Counted from the first letter of the stretch, positions 7,889 through 17,583 are shown. The stretch: 64,000 bases of DNA from Candidatus Sphingomonas colombiensis (GCA_029202845.1 CP119315.1:1767001-1831000), one strand, 5' to 3'. Notes: generated by a model from the sequence alone, not told the origin. Made by a program: numbers and translations.

Positions 7889-9523
7889 GTGCGCGCTGCT
7901 GCACGAGGGACACTATTGGCATCGATCGCGCGTCGCATGACCGCAGCGACCGTTGGCGTCGTCGCGCTTGCCGCCGGTGCGCCCGCCTCCGCCGATCCCG
8001 CGCTCGCTCAAGTCGATGCCATCTTCTCGCGCTGGGCGAGCAACAAGGCTGCGCCGGGTTGTGCGGTGGCCGTGTCGCGCGATGGCAAGCCGGTCGCCGC
8101 GCGTGCTTATGGCATGGCCGATCTGGAAAGCGGCATCCCCGCCACAGTCGATTCGATCTACGAGGCAGGATCGGATTCGAAGCAGTTCACCGCCGCCGCG
8201 CTGTTGATGCTGGCGCGTGACGGCAAGCTGTCGCTCGACGATGACGTGCGCAAGTTCCTCCCCGAGCTGCCCGAATACGGCGCGACGATCACGCTGCGCC
8301 ACATGCTCCACCATGTCAGCGGGTTGCGCGACTGGGGCTCGCTGGCGGCGCTGGAGGGCTGGCCGCGCAACAGCCGCACCGCGGACAATGATGACGTGCT
8401 GAAGCTGGTCGCGCAGCAGAAGGAACTGAACTTCGCGCCCGGCTCGCATTATCTCTACAGCAACAGCAATTATAACCTCGCCGCGATCGTCGTCGCGCGG
8501 GTCGGCGGCCAGTCGCTGGCGGATTTCACGCGCGATCGCATCTTCAAGCCGCTAGGCATGACGCAGACGAGCTGGCGTGACGATCACGGCCGCGTCGTTA
8601 TCGGGCGCACCGGCGCTTACGAGGCGTCGGCGGCGGGCTATCGTAACGAGCAGGTGATCGAGGACGCTTATGGCAATGGCGGCTTGCTGACCACGGTCGG
8701 CGATCTCGTCAAATGGCAGGCTGCGCTCGATAGCGACTTCTTCGGCAAGGGCTTCGTCGCGGAGATGGAGCAGCCATTCGTGCTGACCGGCGGGGCCAGA
8801 ATGGCTTATGGTCTGGCGCTGGTCGGCGGCGATCACAACGGTGTGTTCGAGGTGAGCCATTCCGGCTCCACCGGCGGCTATCGCGCATGGATGGCGCGCT
8901 ACCCGGCGCAGAAGCTCGCGGTGTCGTTGCTGTGCAACACCGGCGAGGCGGATACGCCGGTGCTCGGCCGTCAGGTGGCGGACCTGTATCTGCCCGCTTA
9001 TCGCGCCAAGCCCTATGCCCCGCGCGCGCCATTGCCGACGGGCGTTTGGGCCGATCGGCTGACCGGCTTCCCCTATCGTTTCGCGGCCGACGGCAAGGGC
9101 GGCCTGACGGTGAACGGCCGCGCGCTCGTTCCGGTCGGGGCTGGGCGCTGGCTGCTGCGCGAGGACGTGTTCGCTTTCTCCGGCAAGGCGCTGGTGCGTG
9201 AAACGCGCGAGGGCGAGCGTCAGTCGTTCGATCGCGTCGATGCACCCGTCGCGGATCTGGCGGCTTATGCCGGGCGCTATTGTTCGAGCGAGATCGCGTC
9301 GTGCATCACCGTCACGGTCGATGGCGATCGCCTCGTGTTCAGCGGCCCGCGCTGGAGCGGTCAGCCGCTTGAGCCTGCGTATCGCGATGTCTTCACCGGC
9401 GAGGCCAAGCCGCTGGAGACCAGCATCGTGCTCAAATTCCATCGCGATGCCGCTGGCGGCGTCGACACGCTGCGCGTCGGCGAAACCCGCGCCTTCAACC
9501 TTCTGTTTCGGCGAACCGGCTGA
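7889..9523 (+). CDS. secreted serine hydrolase, beta-lactamase/S12 family
   Basis: 544 residues. An N-terminal signal peptide (basic start, hydrophobic stretch about 18-33, cleavage near APASA) sends it out of the cytoplasm. The penicillin-binding fold follows with the three active-site motifs: SxxK as S95-D-S-K98, Y190-S-N192, and H324-S-G326. After residue 380 there is an extra beta-rich domain. S12 relatives include D-aminopeptidases, carboxypeptidases and esterases; the substrate cannot be read from sequence. I used the GTG at 7889 because the next ATG (7937) would remove the basic part of the signal. The gene heads an operon with the TBDR 85 bases downstream and lies behind the double TGACAG site. 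Confidence 0.85.
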   Translation: MRAAARGTLLASIARRMTAATVGVVALAAGAPASADPALAQVDAIFSRWASNKAAPGCAVAVSRDGKPVAARAYGMADLESGIPATVDSIYEAGSDSKQFTAAALLMLARDGKLSLDDDVRKFLPELPEYGATITLRHMLHHVSGLRDWGSLAALEGWPRNSRTADNDDVLKLVAQQKELNFAPGSHYLYSNSNYNLAAIVVARVGGQSLADFTRDRIFKPLGMTQTSWRDDHGRVVIGRTGAYEASAAGYRNEQVIEDAYGNGGLLTTVGDLVKWQAALDSDFFGKGFVAEMEQPFVLTGGARMAYGLALVGGDHNGVFEVSHSGSTGGYRAWMARYPAQKLAVSLLCNTGEADTPVLGRQVADLYLPAYRAKPYAPRAPLPTGVWADRLTGFPYRFAADGKGGLTVNGRALVPVGAGRWLLREDVFAFSGKALVRETREGERQSFDRVDAPVADLAAYAGRYCSSEIASCITVTVDGDRLVFSGPRWSGQPLEPAYRDVFTGEAKPLETSIVLKFHRDAAGGVDTLRVGETRAFNLLFRRTG

Positions 9524-9608
9524 GCCGACCGCCCGAGAAACCAACAACAAAGCCAGCCCCGGAGCCCCGGCGAGCTGGCCAGATCAAACTGACTAAAGGG
9601 ATATGCTT

Positions 9609-12335
9609 ATGTCGATCCGTCGTGACAGCCTGCGCCATGCGCTTCTGCGGGGTACCGCTGGAACCACCCTGATCATCTCGTCGCTGCTCGGCGGCGTGGC
9701 ACTGGCGCAAACAGTGCCGGCGCCGGCGCCGGTGGCGGCCGATGCGTCCGCCGACGCGTCCGCCGATATCGTCGTGACCGGGTCGCGCATCGACAAGGCC
9801 GGCTTCGACGCGCCGACGCCGACCACCGTGGTGGGTGAGGCCGAGCTGCAGATTGGCGCCCGTCCGAGCATCGCGCAGGCGCTCAACGATCTGCCGCAGT
9901 TCCGTGCGACGCAGAGCCCGACGAGCACCGTTGCGAACACCAATTCCTCGGCGTCCGCGATGGATCTTCGCGGCCTTGGCGTGACGCGCACCCTGACGCT
10001 GCTCAACAACCGTCGCTTCACCGGCTCGGCCGATCTGAACACGATCCCGCAGAACATGGTGAAGCGCGTTGAAGTCGTAACCGGCGGCGCGAGCGCGGCC
10101 TGGGGCTCGGGCGCGGTCGGCGGCGTGGTCAACCTGATCCTCGACGACAAGCTCCAGGGCCTGACGGTCGGCGCGCAGAACGGCATCTCCTCGCGCGGCG
10201 ACGGCCATCGCTACAGCTTCAACGGCTCGTTCGGCACCAGCTTCGCCGGCGGCCGCGGTCACTTCATGATCGGCGGCGAATACCAGCAGGACGAGGGCAT
10301 CTTCGATCGCTTCTCGCGCCCGAACGTCGGCAGCACCGATCTGTTCGCGCCGGTCGGCGGCGTGAACGGCCACAAGCTGATCCTGTCGCACGACGTTTTC
10401 TATTCGAACTACGGCACGAACGGCCTGATCACCGGCGTCAACGGTGCGCCGAACGGGCTGATCGGGCAGACCTTCAACGCCGATGGTTCGATGCGTCCGT
10501 TCCGGTTCGGTCAGGTCAGCGGCACGTCGATGGTCGGCGGCGAGGGCGTTTCGTCGAACAGCGAGCACACGCTGACCAACCCGTATCAGCGTTACAATTC
10601 CTATGCCCGCGTCAGCTTTGACGTTGGTCAGGCGAAGTTCTGGGCCGATGCGACGTTCAGCCGCATCTGGGCGAAATATCCGTTCTATGCCGAAACCGGC
10701 ACCTACACGCTGAAGGGCAGCAACCCGTTCGTGCAGCAGGCGCTGGGCGGTCAGATCGGCGCGACTGACACGATCTCGGTCGGCCGCGTGTTCGAGGATT
10801 ACGGCATGCGGACCTTCGGGTTCAGCCGCCGCAACGTTGAGGGCGCGATCGGTGTCGACGGCACGATCGGCGACGGCAACTGGAAGTACAGCGCCTATTA
10901 TGCGCATGGCGAAATGCGCAACGCGCAAAGCTATGACAACCAGATCACCGGCGCGAACCTCACCAATGCGCTCGACGCGGTGTATGACGGCAATGGCAAG
11001 ATCGTCTGCTCGGTCGCGCTGAGCGATCCGAACACCGCCTGCCGCCCGCTCAACATCCTCGGCGCGGGCCGCGCCGATCCGGCGGCGGTGAGCTATGTGT
11101 TCGGCAACCAGGCGAGCGTGGTTTACACCACCAAGCTCGACACGACCGGCTTCAGCCTGCGTGGCGATGCGTTCAACACCTGGGCGGGGCCGGTATCGGT
11201 CGCCGTCGGTGGCGAGGCGCGCTGGGAAAGCATGACGACCAACTCGCTCGATCCGGTGTCGGCGGCGAAGGGGTTCAGCCGTTTCAACTTCTCGCCGCTC
11301 AACGGCGGGTTCAACGTGCAGGAAGGTTTCGGCGAAATCGCGATCCCGCTGCTCGATCAGTCGTTCAGCAAGCTCGATATCAACGGCGCGGCGCGCTACA
11401 GCCATTATAGCACGTCCGGCGGCATCTGGTCGTGGAAGCTCGGCGTCACCGATCGCATCTTCAACAACCTGCTGTTGCGCGCATCGCGTTCGCGTGACAT
11501 CCGCTCGGGCAGCCTGACGGAGCTGTTCACCACGCAGGCGACGAGCTTCTTCTCGGTCGCGGAGAACGGCAACACCTACAACAACGTCGCCCGCTTTACC
11601 GGCGGCAACCCGAACCTGCGCCCGGAAATCGGCAGCACGCTGACGCTCGGCGCGGTGTTCACGCCGACCATGGTGCCGGGCCTCAACCTGTCGGTCGATT
11701 ATTATCAGATCGACATCAAGGACGCGATCGTTTCGCTCAGCGCGCAGGACATCATCACGAGCTGCGGCCTGGGCAACGCCAATGCCTGCGCGCAGATCAC
11801 GCGTGACGCGAACGGCGCGCCGACCACGATCCGTTCGACCTACATCAACCTCGCCGAATACAAGACGCGCGGGCTCGACATGGAAGCGTCGTACACGCTG
11901 CCGATGAGCCGCGTCAGCAACCTGCCGGGCGCGCTGCGCTTCCGGGTGCTGGCGACTTATGTGCCGAAGGTGGAGATCAACAATGGCGTGGCGGTGATCC
12001 AGCGCGCCGGCGATGTGGGCGATGGCGTCAACTTCGGCACGCCGAAGTGGCGCGGCAATGGCTCGATCAGCTATGCGAACAGCGACTTCTCGATCGACGC
12101 GCGCGTGCGCTATGTCGGCGGTGGCGATTATGATCACACGCTCGATCTGGCGAACAACAAGATCACCAGCCGCACCTATTTCGATCTGGGCGGCCAGACG
12201 ACGATCGGTGGCTTCACGCTGTTCGCGAGCGTGAACAACGTGTTCGATCGCAAGCCGCCGCTCACCACCTACGGCTCGGTCTTCTACGATTCGATCGGTC
12301 GTTATCTGAACGTCGGTGCGAAGGTTCATTTCTGA
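9609..12335 (+). CDS. TonB-dependent outer-membrane receptor
   Basis: 908 residues. Signal peptide ending near VALAQ, then an Ala/Asp-rich spacer, the plug domain starting at DIVVTGSRI with the family motifs around LRGLG and VEVVTGGASAAWGSGAVGG, and a beta-barrel that ends in Phe as outer-membrane proteins do. Such receptors import bulky or scarce ligands with energy from TonB. The ATG at 9609 has AAGGG eight bases upstream; another ATG at 9603 is too close to it. Paired with the serine hydrolase upstream and the two-component genes downstream, it is a plausible importer of a peptide-like product. Between hydrolase and receptor (9552-9579) GCCAGC and GCTGGC can form a hairpin. Confidence 0.92.
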   Translation: MSIRRDSLRHALLRGTAGTTLIISSLLGGVALAQTVPAPAPVAADASADASADIVVTGSRIDKAGFDAPTPTTVVGEAELQIGARPSIAQALNDLPQFRATQSPTSTVANTNSSASAMDLRGLGVTRTLTLLNNRRFTGSADLNTIPQNMVKRVEVVTGGASAAWGSGAVGGVVNLILDDKLQGLTVGAQNGISSRGDGHRYSFNGSFGTSFAGGRGHFMIGGEYQQDEGIFDRFSRPNVGSTDLFAPVGGVNGHKLILSHDVFYSNYGTNGLITGVNGAPNGLIGQTFNADGSMRPFRFGQVSGTSMVGGEGVSSNSEHTLTNPYQRYNSYARVSFDVGQAKFWADATFSRIWAKYPFYAETGTYTLKGSNPFVQQALGGQIGATDTISVGRVFEDYGMRTFGFSRRNVEGAIGVDGTIGDGNWKYSAYYAHGEMRNAQSYDNQITGANLTNALDAVYDGNGKIVCSVALSDPNTACRPLNILGAGRADPAAVSYVFGNQASVVYTTKLDTTGFSLRGDAFNTWAGPVSVAVGGEARWESMTTNSLDPVSAAKGFSRFNFSPLNGGFNVQEGFGEIAIPLLDQSFSKLDINGAARYSHYSTSGGIWSWKLGVTDRIFNNLLLRASRSRDIRSGSLTELFTTQATSFFSVAENGNTYNNVARFTGGNPNLRPEIGSTLTLGAVFTPTMVPGLNLSVDYYQIDIKDAIVSLSAQDIITSCGLGNANACAQITRDANGAPTTIRSTYINLAEYKTRGLDMEASYTLPMSRVSNLPGALRFRVLATYVPKVEINNGVAVIQRAGDVGDGVNFGTPKWRGNGSISYANSDFSIDARVRYVGGGDYDHTLDLANNKITSRTYFDLGGQTTIGGFTLFASVNNVFDRKPPLTTYGSVFYDSIGRYLNVGAKVHF

Positions 12336-12359
12336 GCCACATGCCGATGACTGAATGAA

Positions 12360-12394
12360 GAAAAGGGGCGGTCGCGATGCGGTCGCCCCTTTTC
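12360..12394 (+). terminator. rho-independent terminator after the TonB receptor
   Basis: AAAAGGGGCG at 12361-12370 pairs with CGCCCCTTTT at 12384-12393. It lies 25 bases after the receptor stop and separates it from the two-component genes. Confidence 0.8.
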
Positions 12395-12550
12395 GCATAT
12401 GGCGACGAGGTGAGTGGGCCCGTGGGTTGACGGGGCCGAGCGGGGATGAGAACGCAAGGCTGGAGGCGCCGCCATGTGCGGGCCGGAATCAGAAAATCCA
12501 CACAAAGGGGCGGGACAATGGCCGGGCGATTGCGCCCGATGGAGGCGGAA

Positions 12551-13216
12551 ATGCGCATCATGCTGGTCGAGGATGACGCCGCGCTGGCGCGCGGCATCGC
12601 ATCGTCGCTGGAGTCCGAGGGGCTGTCGGTCGACATCTTCGGCACGGGCGAGGATGCGCTGATGATCGCGCCGAGCGAGCCTTATGCCGCGATCGTGCTC
12701 GATCTGGGGCTGCCGGGAATGGACGGAATCGACCTGTTGCATCGGCTGCGTCAGATCGGGGTGGCGACACCGATCCTGATCCTGACGGCGCGCGATCGGA
12801 TCGACGATCGTATCCTCGGGCTCGACCGTGGCGCGGATGATTACATGGTCAAGCCGTTCGATCCGCGCGAGCTGCATTCCCGCGTCCGTGCGCTGATGCG
12901 CCGCGCGCACGGCACGCCGGCGCCCGTGCTGCGTCTGGGCGCGCTGGAGTTCGATCGTTCGAGCCGTAGCGTATTGCTGGAGGGGGTGGCGGTGCCGCTG
13001 CGTCCGCGCGAGCTGGCGGTGCTCGAAACGCTGATGACGCGCCCCGGCCGGCTGGTCGGCAAGGAACAGCTTTCCGCCGAGGTGTTCAGCTTCGACGATA
13101 ATGTCGGGATCAACGCGCTGGAGGTTTATGTCGGCCGGCTGCGGCGCAAGCTCGGCGACAAGGGCCCCGCGATCCGCACCGTGCGCGGCCTCGGCTATAT
13201 GATCGAGGCGGCGTGA
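12551..13216 (+). CDS. OmpR-family response regulator (TctD/QseB-like)
   Basis: 221 residues: receiver domain (1-115) with the acidic pair EDD near residue 7, phosphoacceptor Asp51 (LDLGLPGMDG), the Thr of LTARD and the Lys of VKPFD; then a winged-helix DNA-binding domain (about 125-220) ending in TVRGLGYMIE. The ATG at 12551 is preceded by GGAGG at ideal distance; upstream in-frame starts from 12446 extend into non-conserved sequence. It overlaps the sensor kinase gene by four bases. Members bind 11-base-period direct repeats, and such repeats flank this gene pair at 7786 and 14732. Confidence 0.93.
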   Translation: MRIMLVEDDAALARGIASSLESEGLSVDIFGTGEDALMIAPSEPYAAIVLDLGLPGMDGIDLLHRLRQIGVATPILILTARDRIDDRILGLDRGADDYMVKPFDPRELHSRVRALMRRAHGTPAPVLRLGALEFDRSSRSVLLEGVAVPLRPRELAVLETLMTRPGRLVGKEQLSAEVFSFDDNVGINALEVYVGRLRRKLGDKGPAIRTVRGLGYMIEAA

Positions 13217-14712
13217 ACGGGATGCAGCGCCGTTACAAATCCTTGCAGGGGCGGCTGATCGTCGCGGTGATGCTGCCGCTGACCCTGCTCGTCACGCTGC
13301 TTACCGGGATCACCGGCTGGGCGGTGCGGAACACCGATCTGGATACGCTCGATCGCGTGCTCGTGGGCTCGGTCCGCACGCTCAGCCTCGCATATGACCA
13401 GCCGCCGGAAGTGCGGCAGAAGATCGCCCCGCTGATCATCCACCTGCTCAAGCGACGCGCGCGGCCGGTGGTGAATTTCAGCGTCTATCACGGGCAACAG
13501 GTGCTGATGGGCGATCCCGCGCTGCGCCCGCCGGCGGATTATCACGTGACGGACGACGGCGTGGTCGATCGCCATCCGCCCGCCGAATTCGCGAAACAGG
13601 CGCGCGATACGCCGATGGTGCGCGGCTATATCGATGCCGAGGATGCCGATAATGTGCGGCAGGCCGCCTATCTGCGCGATGGCATGTTGCACGGCCGCCC
13701 GGCGCGGATTGCCACCGAAACACGCCGGTTGCAGGATAATGGCGAACTCGTCGTGATTCAGATCGCCGATTATGTCGATGATCAGCGCATCTACAATTAC
13801 GGCTATTTCGCGCAGATCGCGGCGGAAGGCGTGCTGGTGCTGTTCGTCGCGGGGCTGCTGGTGTGGCTGGCGATCGGCTGGGGGCTGCGTCCGTTCGCTG
13901 CGCTGACGCGGCAGGTGCGTGCCGCGCAGACCGATCCCGCGCCGCAGTTTCGCCTGACGCTTCAGCCGGACATGCCGCGCGAGACGGTGCCCTTCGTCGA
14001 ATCCTTCAACGGGCTGATGACGCGGCTGGAGAAAGTGAATGAGTCGCTGCGGCAATTCACCTCCAGCGCCTCGCACCAGATGCGCACGCCGCTGGCGGTG
14101 GCGCGCGTGCATCTCGATGTGCTGCGCCGCGCGGGGCCACATGCGCCGACGGCAAGTGCCGCGATCTGCGACATCACCTATGCTGTGGAATCGCTCGAAC
14201 GGCTGCTGCTCCAGCTGATCGCGCTGGCGCGTACCGAGGAGCAGTCGATCGCGCCGCACCAGCGGTTCGATCTCACCGCGCTTGCCGGGCGGGTAACCAC
14301 GGATCGCGCCGCGCAAGGGGAGGATGACGGGATCGACATCCTGTTCGCCGCCGATGGGCCGGTTCAGGCGCTGGGAGATCCTGGCCTTGCGGCAGAGCTT
14401 GCCGGCAATCTGATCGACAATGCGATCCGCTATAATCGACCCGGCGGGACGGTGCGGGTCGCGATCGAGCGGCAGCCCGGCAGCGCGCGCCTCGTCGTGG
14501 AGGATGACGGCCCCGGCATTCCCGAAAGCGAGCGGGAAAAGGTGTGGGAACGCTTCTATCGCGTCGCGCGGGAGGATGCCCCGCCCGGCAGCGGGCTGGG
14601 CCTGCCGATCGTTCGCGCGCTGGCGGAACGGATGGGGGCCAGCGTCGTGCTCGCGTCGCCCGAAAACGGCACGGGTCTGCGCGTCGTCGTGGATTTTCGC
14701 GCGGCGCGATAG
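13213..14712 (+). CDS. sensor histidine kinase (TctE/QseC-like)
   Basis: 499 residues. Membrane helix near 15-35, a periplasmic sensor segment (about 36-195) of the kind found in TctE/QseC/PmrB kinases, second helix near 205-230, a HAMP-like linker, then the dimerisation helix with phospho-His288 (SASHQMRTPL), the N box (NLIDNAIRYN), the G1 box (DDGPGIPE) and the G2 box (GSGLGLPIV). The GTG start overlaps the regulator stop (GTGA). It should phosphorylate the regulator encoded before it. The signal is unknown; the position between two peptidase/receptor operons suggests a carboxylate or peptide-like ligand. Confidence 0.92.
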   Translation: MNGMQRRYKSLQGRLIVAVMLPLTLLVTLLTGITGWAVRNTDLDTLDRVLVGSVRTLSLAYDQPPEVRQKIAPLIIHLLKRRARPVVNFSVYHGQQVLMGDPALRPPADYHVTDDGVVDRHPPAEFAKQARDTPMVRGYIDAEDADNVRQAAYLRDGMLHGRPARIATETRRLQDNGELVVIQIADYVDDQRIYNYGYFAQIAAEGVLVLFVAGLLVWLAIGWGLRPFAALTRQVRAAQTDPAPQFRLTLQPDMPRETVPFVESFNGLMTRLEKVNESLRQFTSSASHQMRTPLAVARVHLDVLRRAGPHAPTASAAICDITYAVESLERLLLQLIALARTEEQSIAPHQRFDLTALAGRVTTDRAAQGEDDGIDILFAADGPVQALGDPGLAAELAGNLIDNAIRYNRPGGTVRVAIERQPGSARLVVEDDGPGIPESEREKVWERFYRVAREDAPPGSGLGLPIVRALAERMGASVVLASPENGTGLRVVVDFRAAR

Positions 14713-14731
14713 CCGAACCGCCTCATTGGCG

Positions 14732-14748
14732 TGACAGGTTGATGACAG
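14732..14748 (+). promoter_or_regulatory. second copy of the double TGACAG site
   Basis: TGACAGGTTGATGACAG is identical over 17 bases to 7790-7806. It starts 20 bases after the kinase stop and ends 73 bases before the CapA-like gene. Nine bases further is CTAGAC, a possible -10 at the same spacing as in the first copy. Confidence 0.65.
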
Positions 14749-14821
14749 TGATTCCGCCTAGACCGGCTTCGTAGTTTGCGCAGGATTTCCTGCGTCGCAT
14801 CGAAAAACGGGAGAATGGCAG

Positions 14822-16240
14822 ATGGCGGCTGGGCGTTTGGGATGGATGGCGGCTTCGCGTGTCGCGCTCGCGGCGGCGGCGGTGGCGATGACCACGATCG
14901 TCACGCCGGCGATGGCGAAGGAGCGCGACGCGCTGACGATCACGCCGGTGCCGAGCACGCCGATCGCGGGCCAGTTCACGCTCACCGCCGTCGGTGATCT
15001 GATCTATCTTCGCCCGATGCTCGCGACGATCGAGAAGAAGTCGCCGGAAATGCTCCGCATCCTGCGTCGCGCGGACGTGACTTTCGGCAATTTCGAGGAA
15101 GTCGTCTTCGATCTGCCCACCTTCAAGGGCGCGCCGCAGGCGGAATCCGGCGGCACCTGGATGCTCGGCGATCCGAAGGTGGTCGACGATCTCGTGTCGA
15201 TGGGCTTCGATATCGTCAGCACCGCGAACAACCATGCGACCGATTGGGGCGCGGAAGGGCTGATCGAGACGAACAAGCGGCTCGACGCGGCGAAGCTGGT
15301 CCACGCCGGCACCGGGCGCACCATGGCCGAAGCGCGCGCGCCGAAATTCCTCGATGCGCCGCATGGTCGCATCGGGCTGGTCTCCGCCACGTCCACCTTT
15401 ACGCCGATGACGCCGGCGGCGGATCCGCTCGGCATGGTGCCGGGGCGGCCGGGCGCCAATGTGATCCGCACGACGGAGATCGGGTTGGTTTCCGATGCCG
15501 ATCTCGCCGTGCTGGCGCGCATCGCGGGCACGAAGCTGGATGCGGCGGTGAAGCTCGGCGAACGCATTTATCGCGCCACGCCGTCGCCGCAGGCGCCGGT
15601 GACGATCGAATATGAGCCGAACAAGAAGGACGAGGCGGGCAATCTGCGCTCGATCCGTCAGGCGAAGCAGAACGGAAATTTCGTCGTCTTCTCGTTCCAC
15701 AATCACGAGCCCAATGAAGCGACGCAGGAGCCGCCCGCTTTCACCGTCGATTTCGCGCATCGCGCGATCGAAGAGGGCGCGGATTCGTTCATCGCCCATG
15801 GCCCGCACCAGCTGCGCGGGATCGAGATCTACAAGGGCAAGCCGATCTTCTATTCGCTCGGCAACTTCGCGATGATGAACAACTCGCTCGATCACCTGCC
15901 GGCCGACATGTACGAGCAGTTCGGCGTCAATCCGTCCGACGTGACCGCGCCGGAATTCCTTCAGGCGCGCGGCTCGGCGATCTTCGGCGATCCCAATCTC
16001 TATGAATCGGTGATCGCCGAAAGCCGTTACGTCGATGGGCAGATCGCGGAGATCCGCCTCTATCCGGTCGATCTCGGGGTGAGCGCGACGGGCGCGGAGC
16101 GTGGCGTGCCGCATCTGGCGGACGCGACCGTCGGCGCGCGCATTCTCGCCCGTCTTGCGCGGCTTTCCGCGCCGTTCGGCACGAAGATCGCTATCGAAAA
16201 GGGCATCGGCGTCATTCGCGTTTCCAGCGCGGGAAAATGA
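14822..16240 (+). CDS. CapA-family (PGA_cap) secreted metallophosphatase-like protein
   Basis: 472 residues with a signal peptide (hydrophobic 12-30, cleavage near TPAMA). The CapA/PgsA fold shows its metal-site motifs in order: AVGDLIYLRP near 60, NFEEV, STANNHATDWG near 135, and late HGPHQLRGIEIYKGK followed by FYSLGNF near 345. Known members belong to poly-gamma-glutamate capsule systems or are uncharacterised exported phosphatase-like proteins. Here no synthase (CapB/C) is adjacent. The gene lies 36 bases before an exported M20 peptidase and behind a regulator site shared with a hydrolase-receptor operon, so a role in handling an amino-acid polymer or conjugate is inferred, not shown. Confidence 0.85.
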   Translation: MAAGRLGWMAASRVALAAAAVAMTTIVTPAMAKERDALTITPVPSTPIAGQFTLTAVGDLIYLRPMLATIEKKSPEMLRILRRADVTFGNFEEVVFDLPTFKGAPQAESGGTWMLGDPKVVDDLVSMGFDIVSTANNHATDWGAEGLIETNKRLDAAKLVHAGTGRTMAEARAPKFLDAPHGRIGLVSATSTFTPMTPAADPLGMVPGRPGANVIRTTEIGLVSDADLAVLARIAGTKLDAAVKLGERIYRATPSPQAPVTIEYEPNKKDEAGNLRSIRQAKQNGNFVVFSFHNHEPNEATQEPPAFTVDFAHRAIEEGADSFIAHGPHQLRGIEIYKGKPIFYSLGNFAMMNNSLDHLPADMYEQFGVNPSDVTAPEFLQARGSAIFGDPNLYESVIAESRYVDGQIAEIRLYPVDLGVSATGAERGVPHLADATVGARILARLARLSAPFGTKIAIEKGIGVIRVSSAGK

Positions 16241-16275
16241 GCTAGGTAAGCTCGCAGAGATAATTGGGGGACCAG

Positions 16276-17571
16276 ATGAATCGTTTCCAGCTTGCCTTTT
16301 CCACGTGCCTGCCGGTTTTCGCCATGCTCGGCGCGACGCCCGTGGCCGCCAAGCCCGCGGCGGGCGCCGAAAGCGCGATGCGCGCGCTTTATGCCAGCCG
16401 TCCGTTCGATGTCGCGCGCAAGTCGCTCGCGGCGGATTATGATCGCATGGTCAGCGAGATCACCACGCTGACCGAAATCCCCGCACCGCCGTTCAAGGAA
16501 GCGACGCGCGCCGCCGCTTATCTGGAGATGCTGCGCGCCGCCGGTCTTCAGGACGTGGAGATGGATGCCGAGGGCAATGTGATGGGGCTGCGCAAGGGCA
16601 CCGGCGGCGGCCCGCTGCTGGTCGTCGCGGCGCACCTCGATACGGTTTTCCCCGAAGGCACGCCGATCAAGGTGCGCCGCGAGGGCGATTACCTCCTCGC
16701 GCCGGGCATCGGCGACGATACCAGCAGCCTGCCGGTGCTGCTGGCCTTCATCCGCGCGCTCGACAAGGCGGGCATCCGCACCAAGAGCGACATCCTGTTC
16801 ATGGGCGATGTCGGCGAGGAAGGGCCGGGCGACCTGCGCGGGATGCGGCACCTGTTCACCAAGGGCAAATACAAGGACCGCATCGCGCAGTTCATCTCGG
16901 TCGAGCCGGGCCGCGATCGCGTGACCAACGGCGGCGTCGGGTCGAAGCGGTACAAGGTCACCTTCAAGGGGCCGGGCGGGCACAGCTATGGCGCGTTCGG
17001 GCTGGTCAGCCCGGCCTTCGCGATGGGCGACGCGATGGTCGAATTCGGCAAGATGAAGGTGCCGGCGAAGCCGCGCACCACGTTCAACGTCGGCGTGGTC
17101 GAGGGGGGCACCTCGGTCAACTCGATCCCGTTCGAAACCGCGATGACGGTGGACATGCGCTCCGAGAGCAAGGACGAACTGGCGAAGGCGGACGCCTATC
17201 TCCATTCGATCCTGCCCGGCGCGGTGGATCGCGAGAACGCCGCCCGCTCCACGGCGCGCGGCAAGATCAGCTATGAGGCGAAGCTGATCGGCGATCGCCC
17301 GGTCGGCCATACCGCCGACGATAATGCGCTGGTGCAGACCGCTTATGCCGCGATCGCGCTGGGCGGTGGCCAGCCCGCGCTGGAGAGCAGCTCGACCGAT
17401 GCCAATATGGCGATGAGCCTCGGCATTCCGGCGGTCACGATCGGATCGGGCTTCGCCTCCGAGCGTTCGCACTCCCCCGACGAGCGGCTGAAGCTCGATC
17501 GCGAGGATACCGTGCGTTACATGACGATGAGCCTCGCCACCGTCATCGGTGCGGCCGGCCTCGCAAAGTAA
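16276..17571 (+). CDS. secreted M20-family metallopeptidase
   Basis: 431 residues. Signal peptide (residues 1-25, cleavage near TPVAA). Two-zinc M20 peptidases cleave dipeptides, acylated amino acids or C-terminal glutamate. Metal ligands can be followed in order: His in AAHLDTVFP, bridging Asp in GIGDDTSS, GEEG with the catalytic Glu, an acid in SVEPG, and the late His in HSPDER. The lid domain carries GPGGHSYGAFG. I chose the ATG at 16276, seven bases after a GGGGG ribosome site. It forms an operon with the CapA-like gene. Glutamate carboxypeptidase-like activity is one option. Confidence 0.88.
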   Translation: MNRFQLAFSTCLPVFAMLGATPVAAKPAAGAESAMRALYASRPFDVARKSLAADYDRMVSEITTLTEIPAPPFKEATRAAAYLEMLRAAGLQDVEMDAEGNVMGLRKGTGGGPLLVVAAHLDTVFPEGTPIKVRREGDYLLAPGIGDDTSSLPVLLAFIRALDKAGIRTKSDILFMGDVGEEGPGDLRGMRHLFTKGKYKDRIAQFISVEPGRDRVTNGGVGSKRYKVTFKGPGGHSYGAFGLVSPAFAMGDAMVEFGKMKVPAKPRTTFNVGVVEGGTSVNSIPFETAMTVDMRSESKDELAKADAYLHSILPGAVDRENAARSTARGKISYEAKLIGDRPVGHTADDNALVQTAYAAIALGGGQPALESSSTDANMAMSLGIPAVTIGSGFASERSHSPDERLKLDREDTVRYMTMSLATVIGAAGLAK

Positions 17572-17583
17572 GATATGGGCGGG

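Noticed and set aside
9495..12398. 967-codon open frame on the - strand
   Set aside because: Antisense shadow of the TonB receptor; basic, repetitive composition, no signal or domain.
14822..17571. A complete poly-gamma-glutamate capsule operon
   Set aside because: Only a CapA-like protein is present; no CapB or CapC synthase genes are adjacent.
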